Below are positions 27,601 to 37,195 of a stretch of DNA of 64,000 nucleotides, one piece after another. Position numbers and translations under genes: made by a program. The DNA is from Paenibacillus xylanexedens (GTDB lineage: Bacteria; Bacillota; Bacilli; Paenibacillales; Paenibacillaceae). The notes under the pieces were generated by a model that was not told where the DNA came from, searched no databases, and was given only the letters and a program-made list of their open reading frames with translations. The DNA lies in contig NZ_JAGIKV010000014.1 of NCBI RefSeq assembly GCF_017874615.1, positions 118,099-182,098 on the forward strand, given 5' to 3'. Within the stretch, counting starts at the first letter, position 1, and each line of letters opens with the position of its first letter.

Positions 27601-30549
27601 GAGGCGATCTTTGGTTTTTGCCGATAGAACGATCATTACCGGTGCATTGGAATCCCCCGCCATCATCGATTTCTGGTCCATCTTGTTATCCGTCCTGTAT
27701 TCCTCAAGGATGACATGAGCATTGGCACCGCCTGCCCCGAATGAGGAGATACCCGCAATCCGTGGATATTCGCGCATGCCTTCAGGTGTATCCAGTACGG
27801 GACGAATCCATGGAGTCATGTGCTGCTGAACGTGAAATGGGGTTTGACTGAACCGGATATTCGGGTTGCTGCTCTCTGCATGCAGTGAAGGCACCAGGCA
27901 ACCGTGACGCATTTGCAGCAATATTTTGCTGACCCCGGCGATGCCAGCCGCACTCTCGGCATGGCCGATGTTCGACTTCACCGAGCCGATTGCACAAAAT
28001 TGTCTATCCGCTGTATGTTTCTCAAATGCCCTGCGCAAGCCTTCGATTTCAATCGGATCACCCAGTGATGTACCGGTGCCATGTGCCTCAATATAACTGA
28101 TAGTCCGGGCATCTACGCCAGAGCGTGAGATGGCTTCGCTGATCACCTTTGCCTGCTGGCCGGGATTGGGCACGGTGTACCCTTTTGTTCTACCCGCTAC
28201 ATTAATCATGCTTCCTTTAACGATGCCGTAAATAACATCCCCGTCGGCCTCCGCCAGATGAAGCGGTTTGAGCAGTAGTGCACCAACACCCTCCCCGTCC
28301 ACAAAACCGTTGGCTCCCTCTCCAAAAGGACTGCACTCGTTGTCTGGAGTCAGCATGGTTTTTTCGGATAACCTGACATAATGAACCGGGTCAACGATCA
28401 GATTCACACCGCCTGCGATGGCTAGGTCACAGGTGCCGTTGCGCAGACTTTCCATTGCCAGGTGAATGGCCGTCAAGGAGGAAGAACATGCCGTATCCAC
28501 GGCCAGACTTGGCCCCGTGAAATTAAACGTGTAGGATACCCGATTGGCTATGGACCAAAAGGAAGCTCCCGTAGGATAGTTGCCATTCATTACACCTGCG
28601 TATACACCGACTGTACCCGCATCGGCAAGAGCCTGAGGCGTATAACCCGCATCTTCGATGGCAACATAGACCGTTTGCAGGAACTGCCGCTCCTGAGGAT
28701 CCATTTGTTCAGCCTCTTTAGGAGAAATGTGGAAGAACAACGGGTCAAAGTGATAGATACCACGAATAAATCCTCCCCACCTGCTGTAAGACGTTCCTTT
28801 TTGTCCTTTCTCCGAATGATAGTGGGTTCTCCAATCCCAACGTTGTGAAGGTATTTCAGTAATGCAATTTTTGCCCTGCATCAAATTATTCCAAAATTCT
28901 GCCATATCATCAGCCTGAGCGTAACGCCCGGCAAGTCCGATGATGGCTACTTCATCTGTTGCCTCGGATGGTCGTTGCTGCTTGTAACTTTCAGTTAGGT
29001 GAGTTGCAGCTTCTGCCGAAAATGCACCAATTTCCAGTTCAGGCTCTGTTATCGATTCCTCTTGCATCTCCGTTAACCCAAGCATCGAGATCAGTTCAAA
29101 CTTGCGCTTTTCCACAAAATGATTGACCAGTGCGTCAAGGGTTGTATATTCAAAAAAGAGCACGCTGCTCACATGCTCCCCCATTTCCTTATTTAGCTGT
29201 TCGGTTAACTGAATGATGAGAATGGAATCCAGCCCATACATTTCTAGAGCTTCTGCGGGATCGATCTGCTCTGGTTCTACATCCAGAATGGCACCGATCA
29301 TCTTTTGTAAATACATCCTGCATGCTTGTTTTAATTCCCTGTCATCTACAGCAGGGGCTTTCAGGCTTAACGCGTTTAAGGCTGGTTCTAGTTCTTGAAC
29401 TGTAATAGTCTCTTGTGGCTTTGGAGGCTCTTCCTTTCCAGCCGCGGGCAGCATCTGATTCGCTGATGAAAAGGTGTGTTTCTGCCGGACTATTCCGTCA
29501 CTCGCTGCGCTTATAATTTGCTGGCCCAGTCCTTCGGCGTTGGATGCGGGAAATTCTATGTCAAAGTAACCCTCCAGTTCGAGTGCCGCTTTCCACTGAT
29601 CCGGATGCAGTAGCGGAGTGCCGGGAATACGCACCTGTTCGTCTTCGAACAGCCACCATCCAGCCAGTAAGCCAAACGTGACATGGTTAAACAAGGAATC
29701 CTCAATAATTTCGTTGATTAGCAGTTTACCATTCAAGGTCAACAACGCTTTGGCATTGCGCAAAGTATGGCGGATCTGACGTGTGGCGTGCAGTACATTG
29801 GTAGCCACGACCAGGTCATATCGTCCCGCTTCAACTCCCTGAGAATGCAAAGGTTCTTCAATATTGAGCAGGCTGTACGTAAGGTAGGGATAATACGGCC
29901 CATATTGTTTCCTTGCATGCTGAAGAAAAGATTTGGAGACGTCCGTGTAACAGTATTCCTGAATAAGTTCACGGTAGGGCTCGAACTTTTGAAACAGCAT
30001 GGAGCTTGTTCCTCCAGTTCCGGCGCCGATTTCAAGAATGCGGATCTTGCGATTGCCATGCTCGGAGAACGCCCGGATCACCTGTGCGGCCTCAGCTGCA
30101 AGCAGTGCATTGAAATAATCTGCAATTGAATTTTGCTTGTATATTCCCTCCACTCTTGACATGGAGCCACCCGGAAACATGATCTCTGTTGCGGACTGTT
30201 TGCCTGTAACAATGTCGGGCAGCGCCCGGATCATCACGTCAGCGAGTTCCACCCTTGCTCTCATTTCTGGCTGCGTAATCCAGCGCTCCTTGTGCTCTTC
30301 CCAATCAGACCAGATGTTGCTTCGTTCGAATTCAACGAGTTGCGGGTTACGCTGAAGAATGCGAAGCGTGTGGTCCATCCATCGTTGGTATGCAGGAAGC
30401 ACACCAGGATAAGAATTGCAGTGCGAAGCTCCTGCCATCGTTCCAACATCTCCAAGCTGTTCCATCTGAACAATCAACACATGCATCAGCTTCTGGTTTA
30501 ATGAATTCCACAGCTTGTGCTGTAAGGATAACCGCTCGTTATCTTGCAT
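24646..30549 (-). CDS. trans-AT polyketide synthase PKS-2, MT-ACP-KS-DH-KR
   Basis: PKS protein that finishes module 1 (MT-ACP) and starts module 2 (KS-DH-KR). Approximate residues: methyltransferase 20-380 with LEIGAGTGGTS near 170; ACP with GLDSILI near 435; KS 532-950 with DTACSSSL, HGTGTSLGD and NIGHAES; DH 1149-1380 with HQVRGVSILP and LDSAFQ; KR 1719-1950 with GGAGGIG. The KR active site is FSSLNS then YVAAC, so the Asn of YxxxN is Cys. The chosen start is the ATG at 30549, preceded by AGGAGG. An in-frame ATG at 30582 lies 2 nt after the previous stop but lacks a site. The protein stops just after the KR with a tail ending MLTVYR, close to the MTVY tail of PKS-1, and the next protein opens with an MT. 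This tail may be a docking segment (inference). Confidence 0.95.
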   Translation of the reverse strand: MQDNERLSLQHKLWNSLNQKLMHVLIVQMEQLGDVGTMAGASHCNSYPGVLPAYQRWMDHTLRILQRNPQLVEFERSNIWSDWEEHKERWITQPEMRARVELADVMIRALPDIVTGKQSATEIMFPGGSMSRVEGIYKQNSIADYFNALLAAEAAQVIRAFSEHGNRKIRILEIGAGTGGTSSMLFQKFEPYRELIQEYCYTDVSKSFLQHARKQYGPYYPYLTYSLLNIEEPLHSQGVEAGRYDLVVATNVLHATRQIRHTLRNAKALLTLNGKLLINEIIEDSLFNHVTFGLLAGWWLFEDEQVRIPGTPLLHPDQWKAALELEGYFDIEFPASNAEGLGQQIISAASDGIVRQKHTFSSANQMLPAAGKEEPPKPQETITVQELEPALNALSLKAPAVDDRELKQACRMYLQKMIGAILDVEPEQIDPAEALEMYGLDSILIIQLTEQLNKEMGEHVSSVLFFEYTTLDALVNHFVEKRKFELISMLGLTEMQEESITEPELEIGAFSAEAATHLTESYKQQRPSEATDEVAIIGLAGRYAQADDMAEFWNNLMQGKNCITEIPSQRWDWRTHYHSEKGQKGTSYSRWGGFIRGIYHFDPLFFHISPKEAEQMDPQERQFLQTVYVAIEDAGYTPQALADAGTVGVYAGVMNGNYPTGASFWSIANRVSYTFNFTGPSLAVDTACSSSLTAIHLAMESLRNGTCDLAIAGGVNLIVDPVHYVRLSEKTMLTPDNECSPFGEGANGFVDGEGVGALLLKPLHLAEADGDVIYGIVKGSMINVAGRTKGYTVPNPGQQAKVISEAISRSGVDARTISYIEAHGTGTSLGDPIEIEGLRRAFEKHTADRQFCAIGSVKSNIGHAESAAGIAGVSKILLQMRHGCLVPSLHAESSNPNIRFSQTPFHVQQHMTPWIRPVLDTPEGMREYPRIAGISSFGAGGANAHVILEEYRTDNKMDQKSMMAGDSNAPVMIVLSAKTKDRLSIKVRQLAQAVQDNAYTDLHLARIAYTLQTGREEMECRCAFTAYTIKEMVSKLQAYLTGETAHEQIFTGEIDIERNDNRLVDDDDMQELAASWMRKRKTVRLLEQWVRGMKLDWQQWYGTAKPQRISLPGYPFAEEHHMIPSLSSSSSGNEGFENTNVVARSQTEWLHPLLHKNTSYLGSQRFSSRFTGNESFLRDHQVRGVSILPGAAHLEMAAAALRHSLPPEEHNREHNGNDHIRLHDLVWLHPASVEDQPLSVHLELQAERHQQGYRFEITSNTKAEAPSVLCSQGFVSLIRSTGDTPVFQPADWHKRHGNKIVPPERGYQIFSRIGLLYGSTHRCISHLYTGQHSVMARLAMPLSGTESLEEYGLHPSMLDSAFQACLALAMDLSQLSQEEALSPEPWLPYALQQAEIYRPCSSVMWVEVRYTAGSRPGHSMPRYDLALYSDDGLLCAKFEGLALRKWAATPQSQQDWSSEEAGLTKQLGDHLNNLHALEPWTQDLTMSAAAATAENNAKLAVLTTVWAPLEQQSANEGVPSTEVFSAEKLLILCQNADMNIRCPRGDAFRQITFPRQASVAQMVDMLAAEGDCDHMIWYCRPGMSENRMTETNREEQESFVPELTRFFRFVKSLLHLGYGSRSLHLTVVTTNAQALSFDDTVDPDQAAIHGLTGSLAKEYAHWAIRVIDLNGGEILPMDAIADLTPDPHGNAYVWRDQEWYRQELVPVEYDSVPLAAYRQGGVYLVIGGAGGIGEVWTRYMIATYNAQVIWLGRSLMSPEIRHKIEQLGQLGPEPLYIQADASLPGRLEQAYESVIKRFGQVNGIIHSALVLSDRSLARMDEEIFNNVLSAKVQISEQVNALMSRLRKQPDFVLFFSSLNSFMKLPGQGNYVAACCYADALASQMNRKWPGRIKVVNWGYWGSVGSVVSEQVRQSMQQKGIGSIEAEEAHPILEWLMSGSLQQAVILKMTRKPEMLVLNENQMLTVYR

Positions 30550-30584
30550 GATTTCGCCCTCCTGTTGGATTACACGTTTCATGC

Positions 30585-33500
30585 CTAATATACTGTCATG
30601 AATTCTTGCTCGCTGATCGCGTATGGCTTTGCCTCACCAATGATTTTGACCAATCCCAGTTGAGGAAGTGAACTGGCCAGAAGCAGTTCCAGCGCAGCCA
30701 TCGCTTCGGGAGGCTCTATCGAGCCAATGCCCTGTTTGGTCATCCGCTCACGATAAGCTGAATAAGCCACCGTTCCGGTGCTTCCCCAATACCCCCAATT
30801 CATGGTTTTAACAGGGTAACGAAGATAACGATGAAGCCACTGGGCGAATGAGTCCTTGAATGTACACCCTGCCGTATAATTGCTTTGTCCGGCAGGTGTG
30901 GCAAACGCATTGATGGAGGAGAAAAACAGCATAAAATCAAGCGATTCCTTCTCAAATACCTCGATCATTCCCGCGCATACGTTGACTTTTGCATATAATC
31001 CTTCATTGAATTGTGGCAAGTCCATTTTCATTACACTGCTGTCCCTGAGTGCAATGGCAGCATGAATTACACCATGAATGGTTCCATGGCGTTGTTTGAT
31101 TAACCTGTAAGCCTCATGCAAAGCCTCAGGACTGCCTGCATCTGCTGATATATATTCTGGAGCCGGGCCTGTCAGAGCAAGCCTCTCCTGCTCTTTTATA
31201 ATCTCGGGGTTGAGCGGTGTTCGTCCGATCCAAATGATCTGAGCGTTGTAGCGACTAATCATATACTCGCTCCATACTTTCCCCAATCCGCCAGCACCGC
31301 CTATAACGACATATACGCCGCCGTGACGATAAGCCGATTGCTGGATGGAAGGCAGCTTAACAGGCAGCAATTCGCAGCGATGCCACTGTTTGGCCCGAAA
31401 GACCGTCAGATTGCTCCAAGAGTTCTCAGGCACAATGGGCATGTCGCTCAGCGCTGGCAGACTTCGATCTGCAAAATCAAGATCAACTACCCGGAACGTC
31501 CAGTTTTTGTATTCTTTGGCCAAAGAACCGAGAAAGCCATGTATGCTTGCATGGAGCGGATGTACTTCATCCTGGGCATGAATGGCTATGGCACTAAAAG
31601 TAACTACGGTCCATTGGAGAGGGATTCTGTCATACCCTAGCTGCAATAGACTTTTGACCAAACTGAATACAATAATCACGCCTTCCTCCTGGCTCTGAGT
31701 GATCGCGCTGGCATTCTTCCCTTCTGCGTTGCCCAACCCCGAAACCCACACCAGATGGTCAAACTGTCCGCAGTTTTCCAGTTCTTGGGCCATTTGCTCC
31801 ACAGTTTCGCCAGGCTTCAGCAATATCAGCGAAGCTCCCGGATATTGCTGTGTGACCTCATCAAGGTATCCGCTCATCTCTACTGTCTCTGCAACAATGA
31901 GGGCCGTTCTGAGACTCTCCAAAGAAATCCTGCTGTCTTTCTCCGATGGAAGCACATTCCACACCGGAGCCAGCAACTCTGTACCAGGTGGGAAATCTTC
32001 GTGCAAATCTCTGGTAATCGTTGCCCGCTCCGTATCCTGCATCACGTGCTGCTGCCTCTTCTCTCCCGGCATGCTGCGGCACATGTAATTCCGAATCCGG
32101 ACACAGACGGTTCCTTCGGCATCTATTAGATCCATGTCCAGCTTCGCCACGTTCCCTCCGATTGGACAACCATCACTGAAACGCACATGCACCCACATCT
32201 CCGGTGTACACGGTAATAAACAATCCATTTCTTCCATATAAAAAGGAAGCTTCGTTCCCTTCTCTTGATCCTGAGGGGCCGCGTTATCGTCAAGCAATAA
32301 CATCGCTGTCTGCAAGGCCCCATCCATCATGCTAGGATGTAACGCATAATCGCCCAATGTATGCTCTATATGGGAAGGGATGTTCAGATGTGCCAGAGCC
32401 TGACCCGAACTGATGTACATTCGCTTAATCGGCTGATGACCTGGTCCATACTCCAGCCCTTGTTCTCGCAAGCGGTCATAGATGGTCTCATGATCCAACA
32501 AACTCTCCTCTCGCATTGTCGCAATCAGAGACGAAATATCAAGACGATCAACAGGGGCCAACGAATTCAGGGCGACGCGGCCTGTGCCGCAGCTCAGACG
32601 ATCTGGGGCTTCGCTGCCTACTTCACTGATTTCATATCGCAGGATTCCCCGTTCCGCGTCTTCGTAATGTAGTTGAACAGATACCTCAATCGGATGTTCA
32701 TCTACGAAAATCGGACTTGTCCAGGCTGCATTCTTAATCTGGAACGCTGCAAAGGAGGAAGAGGGCGATTCGTTTACACTGTGCAAAGCCATGCGGGCCA
32801 TCTCCAGATAAGCCACACCTGGAAGTACCCGTTGCCCCCGAACTCGATGATCGTTGAGAAAAAATTCATGCCCTGTAAAGTCTGAACGGAATCTTGTGTC
32901 CTGATTAGCCGAAAGATTGCGGTGAAGCATTGGATGAAGCCGATCATATTCTTTTTTGCTTTTCGTTTCTTGGAAGGAATCCTTCGCTTTTCTACCCAAG
33001 TTGGCAGACCAACGGAATGTTTTTCTTTGAAATGCATAACATGGCAATCGTATTTTCTGATAAGGCTCCTCTTCCGCAAACTGACGCATATCGAGCTCCA
33101 TGCCCGACAGCCATAATCGCAGTACATTTTCGTGAAATGGTAATTCCAAGCTCACTTCTTCTGCTTCTTGTTCCGCCTGCTTCATCCAATCAAAGCCGTT
33201 TTCTGAATGAGGTAGAGGAATGTTGCGATCTTTTTCATTTTCACTTCCGGGTTGAAGGAAGTCATGTAGAAATTGGACTGCGTTGTGCATTCCACCTGTC
33301 CCCTGTTGATGCTGACGAATGAGTGTGTATGCGCGTTTTCGCAGCATGAGTCCGGAATTCTGGTTTAACTGCGCTGTGATCCGTGAAAGTTCATGATGTT
33401 CCCCTGTCTCGTTTAACAACATCTTGATAATGTCTCTCCGGGTAATAACCTGATCCGCCAGAAGATCAAGCAGTTCCTGTACAGCCGGAATGTCTGACTC

Positions 33501-35852
33501 TTCAGATACCTGAAGCTGCCACTTTCGTTTCACCCTGCGCAGTGCATCCATGACTGCAATGCATAACACAGCCGACGTGGAACGGAAAGATTCGCTTGTA
33601 CTGCTGCTTTCAGACGTTGGTTGCAACTGCCATGGCATGGTTGTTCCCGTGCTCTCCTGCCATTCGTCATTCCATTCATTTATGTAGTTCCTGAACGTAT
33701 ATTGATGGGTGTATAAACGAAACGCACGATCCATCAATTCGTCTCGGAACCCGTCGTAAGCCTGTTCCTCCACGATCCGTACAGATTGAATCAAATCATG
33801 TACATAGGAATCATCAAAAGCAAAGGGCATGATTGGGGATGAGCTTCCCTCTTGCATGACAGGCCATATGGGGCTGCACAGTCTCACGTCTTCGGCACGC
33901 TTCTGCTTGAGCAGAACGGAGATCATATCTTCAACAGAAATGTGACCTCCAATGACCCATGCAATCAGCATGCCAATCCCTGTTCCCTGAATCCACCGAG
34001 GGGCAAATCCCAGTTGAATCAAGGAAGCAGCATGAACATATCCGGCTATAAAACAATACAGCTCTCGCCGATCTTCATGCCACGTATCCTGATAGTACCC
34101 TGTCATCAAGTCTTCCCATTCTTCCCTCATGCCGTTTGCTTTTAATGCTGCCTCGATTTGCCTTTCTGCCTTACGCAGTAATAACTGAGACGTATGTCCA
34201 GAGCATTTCAATTGGGCGTATCCCTCCCATGTGGGACTCTGAATGTTCAGATACCTTGCGGATACTCCAATTTGCGGGCTGCCGTAACAGTCGGAATTCA
34301 GCAATGTCCTGAGCTCTTCCTGGGTATGAGCCCATCCGCCAAACCGATATTTGAATTGCTCTCTGCCTTTAAGCAGCGACAGGCTGATAGCCCGTAGTGT
34401 ATCTTCCGCATTAGAATGCCTGTCGAACCACTGTTGCCAATCTGCGACATGCTCCTGCAAGCTCGCTTCCGACTTGGCAGACAGCAGAAATAATCGGGAG
34501 GGCTCTTTGGAATCCTGCTGGAAGGATCGCTTGGAGGGTACAGAGGGTTTAGCAGCCGGTTCGTAGTGTTCGACCACAACATGGGCGTTTACACCTCCGA
34601 AACCGAATGAACTGATCCCTGCGCGCAAAGGCTGTCCCTGCTCCTGACTGTGCCAAGTCTCTTGTTTCCGTGCAACCTCCAGCGGGGTACGCGAAAAAGG
34701 AATCATCGGATTCAGTGTCTTCACATGAAGAGAGGCCGGAATTTTCCGATGTTTCATCATCATCATCACTTTAATAAGACCAGCTATGCCCGCTGCACTC
34801 TCCAGATGACCGATGTTCGTTTTAACCGATCCAATCTTACAGAATGACCGATCCGGGGTATAGTGCCGAAATGCCTGAGTTAATGCTTCGACCTCAATCG
34901 GGTCCCCCAGCGAGGTGCCAGTCCCGTGTGCTTCAATATAGGTAATAGTGCGAGGATCGATATCTGCAGCCTTCCACGCAGCCAAGATGACATCACGCTG
35001 TGCCTCCATGCGAGGTGCCGTAATGGACAAACTTTTCCCCGTGTGGTTGACAGCAGAGCCTTTAATGATGCCATAAACCGTATTCCCTTGCTCGACGGCT
35101 TCCTCCAATCGCTGCAGAAGCAATACAGCAACCCCGTCTCCCGGGACGTATCCGTCCGCGCTCTGGTCAAATGTTTTGCACTGCCCTGTGGGACTTAACA
35201 TTCTTGATTGGGAAAAGGAAACATATTTGAGCGGGTCGAGATTCAAATTCACGGCAGAAGCCAAGGCATAATCACATTCTCCCAGAATCAGGGCACGTCT
35301 CGCCTCGTGAATAGCCACGAGTGAGGAAGCGCAGGCCGCATTAATCGGCAGGCTCATGCCAGTTAAATTAAACGCGTAGGATATCCGGTTCGCAAGCAAG
35401 CTCTCATAATTGCCAAGACAGGCATAACTGTCCGCCTGTGAGGCTTCCATTTGCTGCAGATAACCCGCTGTCATCACGCCGGTATAAACAGCTGTCACCT
35501 TCTGCTGAAGCTCCGACAGAGAAACGCCTGAATCCTCGATGCAATGCCATGTATCTTCGAGAAGCAAACGCTGCTGTGGGTCCATGCTCGCAGCCTCGCG
35601 CGGGGAAATGTTAAAAAAGCTGTGGTCAAAATCATATGCTCCTTCCACCAACCCGCACCATTTGCTTGAGGTTTTGCCTGTGTCATTCGAGTTTGACGAA
35701 TAAAACTGCTCCAAGTCCCAGCGTTCCGGGGGAATCTGAGAGATGGAATTGCGGCCTTGAATCAGGTTTTCCCAAAATGAATCATATCCGCTGGCTCCCG
35801 GGAAACGGCAGGCCATACCCACAACGGCAATTTCTATCCTTTTGCTTCCCAT
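30585..35852 (-). CDS. trans-AT polyketide synthase PKS-1, KS-(AT-like remnant)-DH-KR
   Basis: First PKS protein of the operon, containing the front half of module 1. The KS spans about residues 7-430, with active site NAACASSL instead of the usual DTACSSSL, plus HGTGT and NIGH. Then come about 540 residues before the DH, where the other modules have about 150-200. Inside lies an AT-like stretch around residues 590-660 whose nucleophile elbow reads GTGIG (33972-33986) instead of GHSxG, so an AT remnant without serine is likely. The DH begins near 972 with HRVRGQRVLP, YGPG and MDGALQ. The C-terminal KR has GGAGGLG and YTAGC. There is no ACP or MT; these open the next protein. The start at 35852 (MGSKRIEIAVVG) is set by an AAAGGAGGG site; an upstream in-frame ATG at 35882 places that site inside the coding region and was rejected. 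Confidence 0.94.
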   Translation of the reverse strand: MGSKRIEIAVVGMACRFPGASGYDSFWENLIQGRNSISQIPPERWDLEQFYSSNSNDTGKTSSKWCGLVEGAYDFDHSFFNISPREAASMDPQQRLLLEDTWHCIEDSGVSLSELQQKVTAVYTGVMTAGYLQQMEASQADSYACLGNYESLLANRISYAFNLTGMSLPINAACASSLVAIHEARRALILGECDYALASAVNLNLDPLKYVSFSQSRMLSPTGQCKTFDQSADGYVPGDGVAVLLLQRLEEAVEQGNTVYGIIKGSAVNHTGKSLSITAPRMEAQRDVILAAWKAADIDPRTITYIEAHGTGTSLGDPIEVEALTQAFRHYTPDRSFCKIGSVKTNIGHLESAAGIAGLIKVMMMMKHRKIPASLHVKTLNPMIPFSRTPLEVARKQETWHSQEQGQPLRAGISSFGFGGVNAHVVVEHYEPAAKPSVPSKRSFQQDSKEPSRLFLLSAKSEASLQEHVADWQQWFDRHSNAEDTLRAISLSLLKGREQFKYRFGGWAHTQEELRTLLNSDCYGSPQIGVSARYLNIQSPTWEGYAQLKCSGHTSQLLLRKAERQIEAALKANGMREEWEDLMTGYYQDTWHEDRRELYCFIAGYVHAASLIQLGFAPRWIQGTGIGMLIAWVIGGHISVEDMISVLLKQKRAEDVRLCSPIWPVMQEGSSSPIMPFAFDDSYVHDLIQSVRIVEEQAYDGFRDELMDRAFRLYTHQYTFRNYINEWNDEWQESTGTTMPWQLQPTSESSSTSESFRSTSAVLCIAVMDALRRVKRKWQLQVSEESDIPAVQELLDLLADQVITRRDIIKMLLNETGEHHELSRITAQLNQNSGLMLRKRAYTLIRQHQQGTGGMHNAVQFLHDFLQPGSENEKDRNIPLPHSENGFDWMKQAEQEAEEVSLELPFHENVLRLWLSGMELDMRQFAEEEPYQKIRLPCYAFQRKTFRWSANLGRKAKDSFQETKSKKEYDRLHPMLHRNLSANQDTRFRSDFTGHEFFLNDHRVRGQRVLPGVAYLEMARMALHSVNESPSSSFAAFQIKNAAWTSPIFVDEHPIEVSVQLHYEDAERGILRYEISEVGSEAPDRLSCGTGRVALNSLAPVDRLDISSLIATMREESLLDHETIYDRLREQGLEYGPGHQPIKRMYISSGQALAHLNIPSHIEHTLGDYALHPSMMDGALQTAMLLLDDNAAPQDQEKGTKLPFYMEEMDCLLPCTPEMWVHVRFSDGCPIGGNVAKLDMDLIDAEGTVCVRIRNYMCRSMPGEKRQQHVMQDTERATITRDLHEDFPPGTELLAPVWNVLPSEKDSRISLESLRTALIVAETVEMSGYLDEVTQQYPGASLILLKPGETVEQMAQELENCGQFDHLVWVSGLGNAEGKNASAITQSQEEGVIIVFSLVKSLLQLGYDRIPLQWTVVTFSAIAIHAQDEVHPLHASIHGFLGSLAKEYKNWTFRVVDLDFADRSLPALSDMPIVPENSWSNLTVFRAKQWHRCELLPVKLPSIQQSAYRHGGVYVVIGGAGGLGKVWSEYMISRYNAQIIWIGRTPLNPEIIKEQERLALTGPAPEYISADAGSPEALHEAYRLIKQRHGTIHGVIHAAIALRDSSVMKMDLPQFNEGLYAKVNVCAGMIEVFEKESLDFMLFFSSINAFATPAGQSNYTAGCTFKDSFAQWLHRYLRYPVKTMNWGYWGSTGTVAYSAYRERMTKQGIGSIEPPEAMAALELLLASSLPQLGLVKIIGEAKPYAISEQEFMTVY

Positions 35853-35899
35853 CTGAATGTCTCCCTCCTTTGGTATCGGCATACTGACCTTTCATCTCA

Positions 35900-37141
35900 T
35901 CAGGGCTTCATAATTCCCGCAAAGCGCAGCATGTGTGAGAATGACGGTGGTTTGTCACTGTATCCCGACGTAGTCAGCATTTGTTCCTTCAGCAGATTGG
36001 GACACTTGCCGATTCGACGAAAAGCAGCATTGCGAAGTGTTACAAAGGCGCGGTTCTTCACAAACCAGCAATAGGTATGAGCTGTGCTGTTGCGCTGGAT
36101 GAGACGCACATATTTCCTTCTTTTTTTCTCATACAGGCGAAGCTGACGTTCTGAGTAGTCATCGGTAATGAGCGCTTCTTCCAACGTATTCGACAGTTCG
36201 ACAGCACCCTGAATCGCCAGATTCATACCCTGTCCCAGTGCCGGACTTAGAGCATGACATGCATCTCCTAGCAGAACAGCGCCGTTAATCGCCCATTTTT
36301 CGGTATGCAGATAATAGGCCGGAATGGACTGAACCTGTTTGAAATCCACGATCTGCGTTATTTCTTGTTGCAAGTGCGGACAGAGAGACAGCAGCATGCC
36401 GCGCAGCGATTCGATACCGTCCTCCCGGATGCGCTGCCATATATCCTTTCGCAAAGCTAGGTAGATCCTTAGCCTTTGGCCGGGCAAAGGAAATACTCCG
36501 CAGCTTACACCTTCGCCAAAGAAAAAGCTGGCCTCTTCCCTGGTATGTGTGACATCGTGAAAAGTAAAAGCGAACATTTTTGCCATCTTTTCCTCATAAG
36601 GATAAAGGTGATATTTAAGCCCCAGCTGATCACGAATTTTGGACTTGATGCCGTCTGACCCGACAAGGATTTTGCTGCCGATGCGTACCGTTTTGCCCGC
36701 GGAATCTGCTTCGATTCCGCTCACATAATGATCGGTGAACAACAGTTTTCCTGCGTTCATGCCGGGGTAGAAGCGTACGTTGGGCATTTCCTCAATGGCA
36801 TTAAACAGGCTTTGATGAATGTGGTGATGGTCCCCGTTCAATGCATAACGCACAGGTATGTCCATTTCTTCATAGCTACCCGTAAAACAGTTGATACCCC
36901 CAAGCGTGCCGTAGTTTACCCGTGCTACATGAGCGCAGTGTTTGGTTACTTCAGGAAGAACGCCAAGCTTGTCCAGCAGATCGATCGTTACCGGTTGGAG
37001 AAAATCACCTTTGGGAATGTTGGGAAATTGTTTTGAGCGTTCAATCAACACCACCTGTCGACCTTTTCTGCCCATGGCCAGTGCCAGCGCCACGCCTGCA
37101 ATGCCTGCCCCCACAATAAGCACTTCACTTTCAATATCCAT
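35900..37141 (-). CDS. FAD-dependent monooxygenase (aromatic hydroxylase / UbiH-like fold)
   Basis: A 413-residue flavoprotein monooxygenase. The N-terminal Rossmann motif GAGIAGVALA (residues 11-20) and acidic ERS turn bind ADP-ribose. A middle GSDG motif and the C-terminal GDACHALSPALGQGMN motif bind the FAD pyrophosphate and ribityl chain, as in group A hydroxylases. NAD(P)H and O2 would be the cosubstrates. It sits between the trans-acting AT/ER gene and the first PKS gene, with gaps of about 50 bp, so it is co-transcribed and probably hydroxylates or epoxidises the polyketide or an intermediate. ATG is preceded by AAGGAGGA. The substrate cannot be read from sequence. Confidence 0.9.
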   Translation of the reverse strand: MDIESEVLIVGAGIAGVALALAMGRKGRQVVLIERSKQFPNIPKGDFLQPVTIDLLDKLGVLPEVTKHCAHVARVNYGTLGGINCFTGSYEEMDIPVRYALNGDHHHIHQSLFNAIEEMPNVRFYPGMNAGKLLFTDHYVSGIEADSAGKTVRIGSKILVGSDGIKSKIRDQLGLKYHLYPYEEKMAKMFAFTFHDVTHTREEASFFFGEGVSCGVFPLPGQRLRIYLALRKDIWQRIREDGIESLRGMLLSLCPHLQQEITQIVDFKQVQSIPAYYLHTEKWAINGAVLLGDACHALSPALGQGMNLAIQGAVELSNTLEEALITDDYSERQLRLYEKKRRKYVRLIQRNSTAHTYCWFVKNRAFVTLRNAAFRRIGKCPNLLKEQMLTTSGYSDKPPSFSHMLRFAGIMKP

Positions 37142-37195
37142 TCGATTCCTCCTTATTGGCTTGTCTCACTGCGCATCTAATTGTGCTGGGCCGTT

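Noticed and set aside
34300..35840. PKS-1 KS as a decarboxylating KSQ loading domain
   Set aside because: The active-site cysteine is present (NAACASSL), so it should still condense despite the altered flanking residues.
35853..35882. Upstream ATG for PKS-1
   Set aside because: It would place the AAAGGAGGG ribosome site inside the coding region and adds ten residues with no KS similarity.
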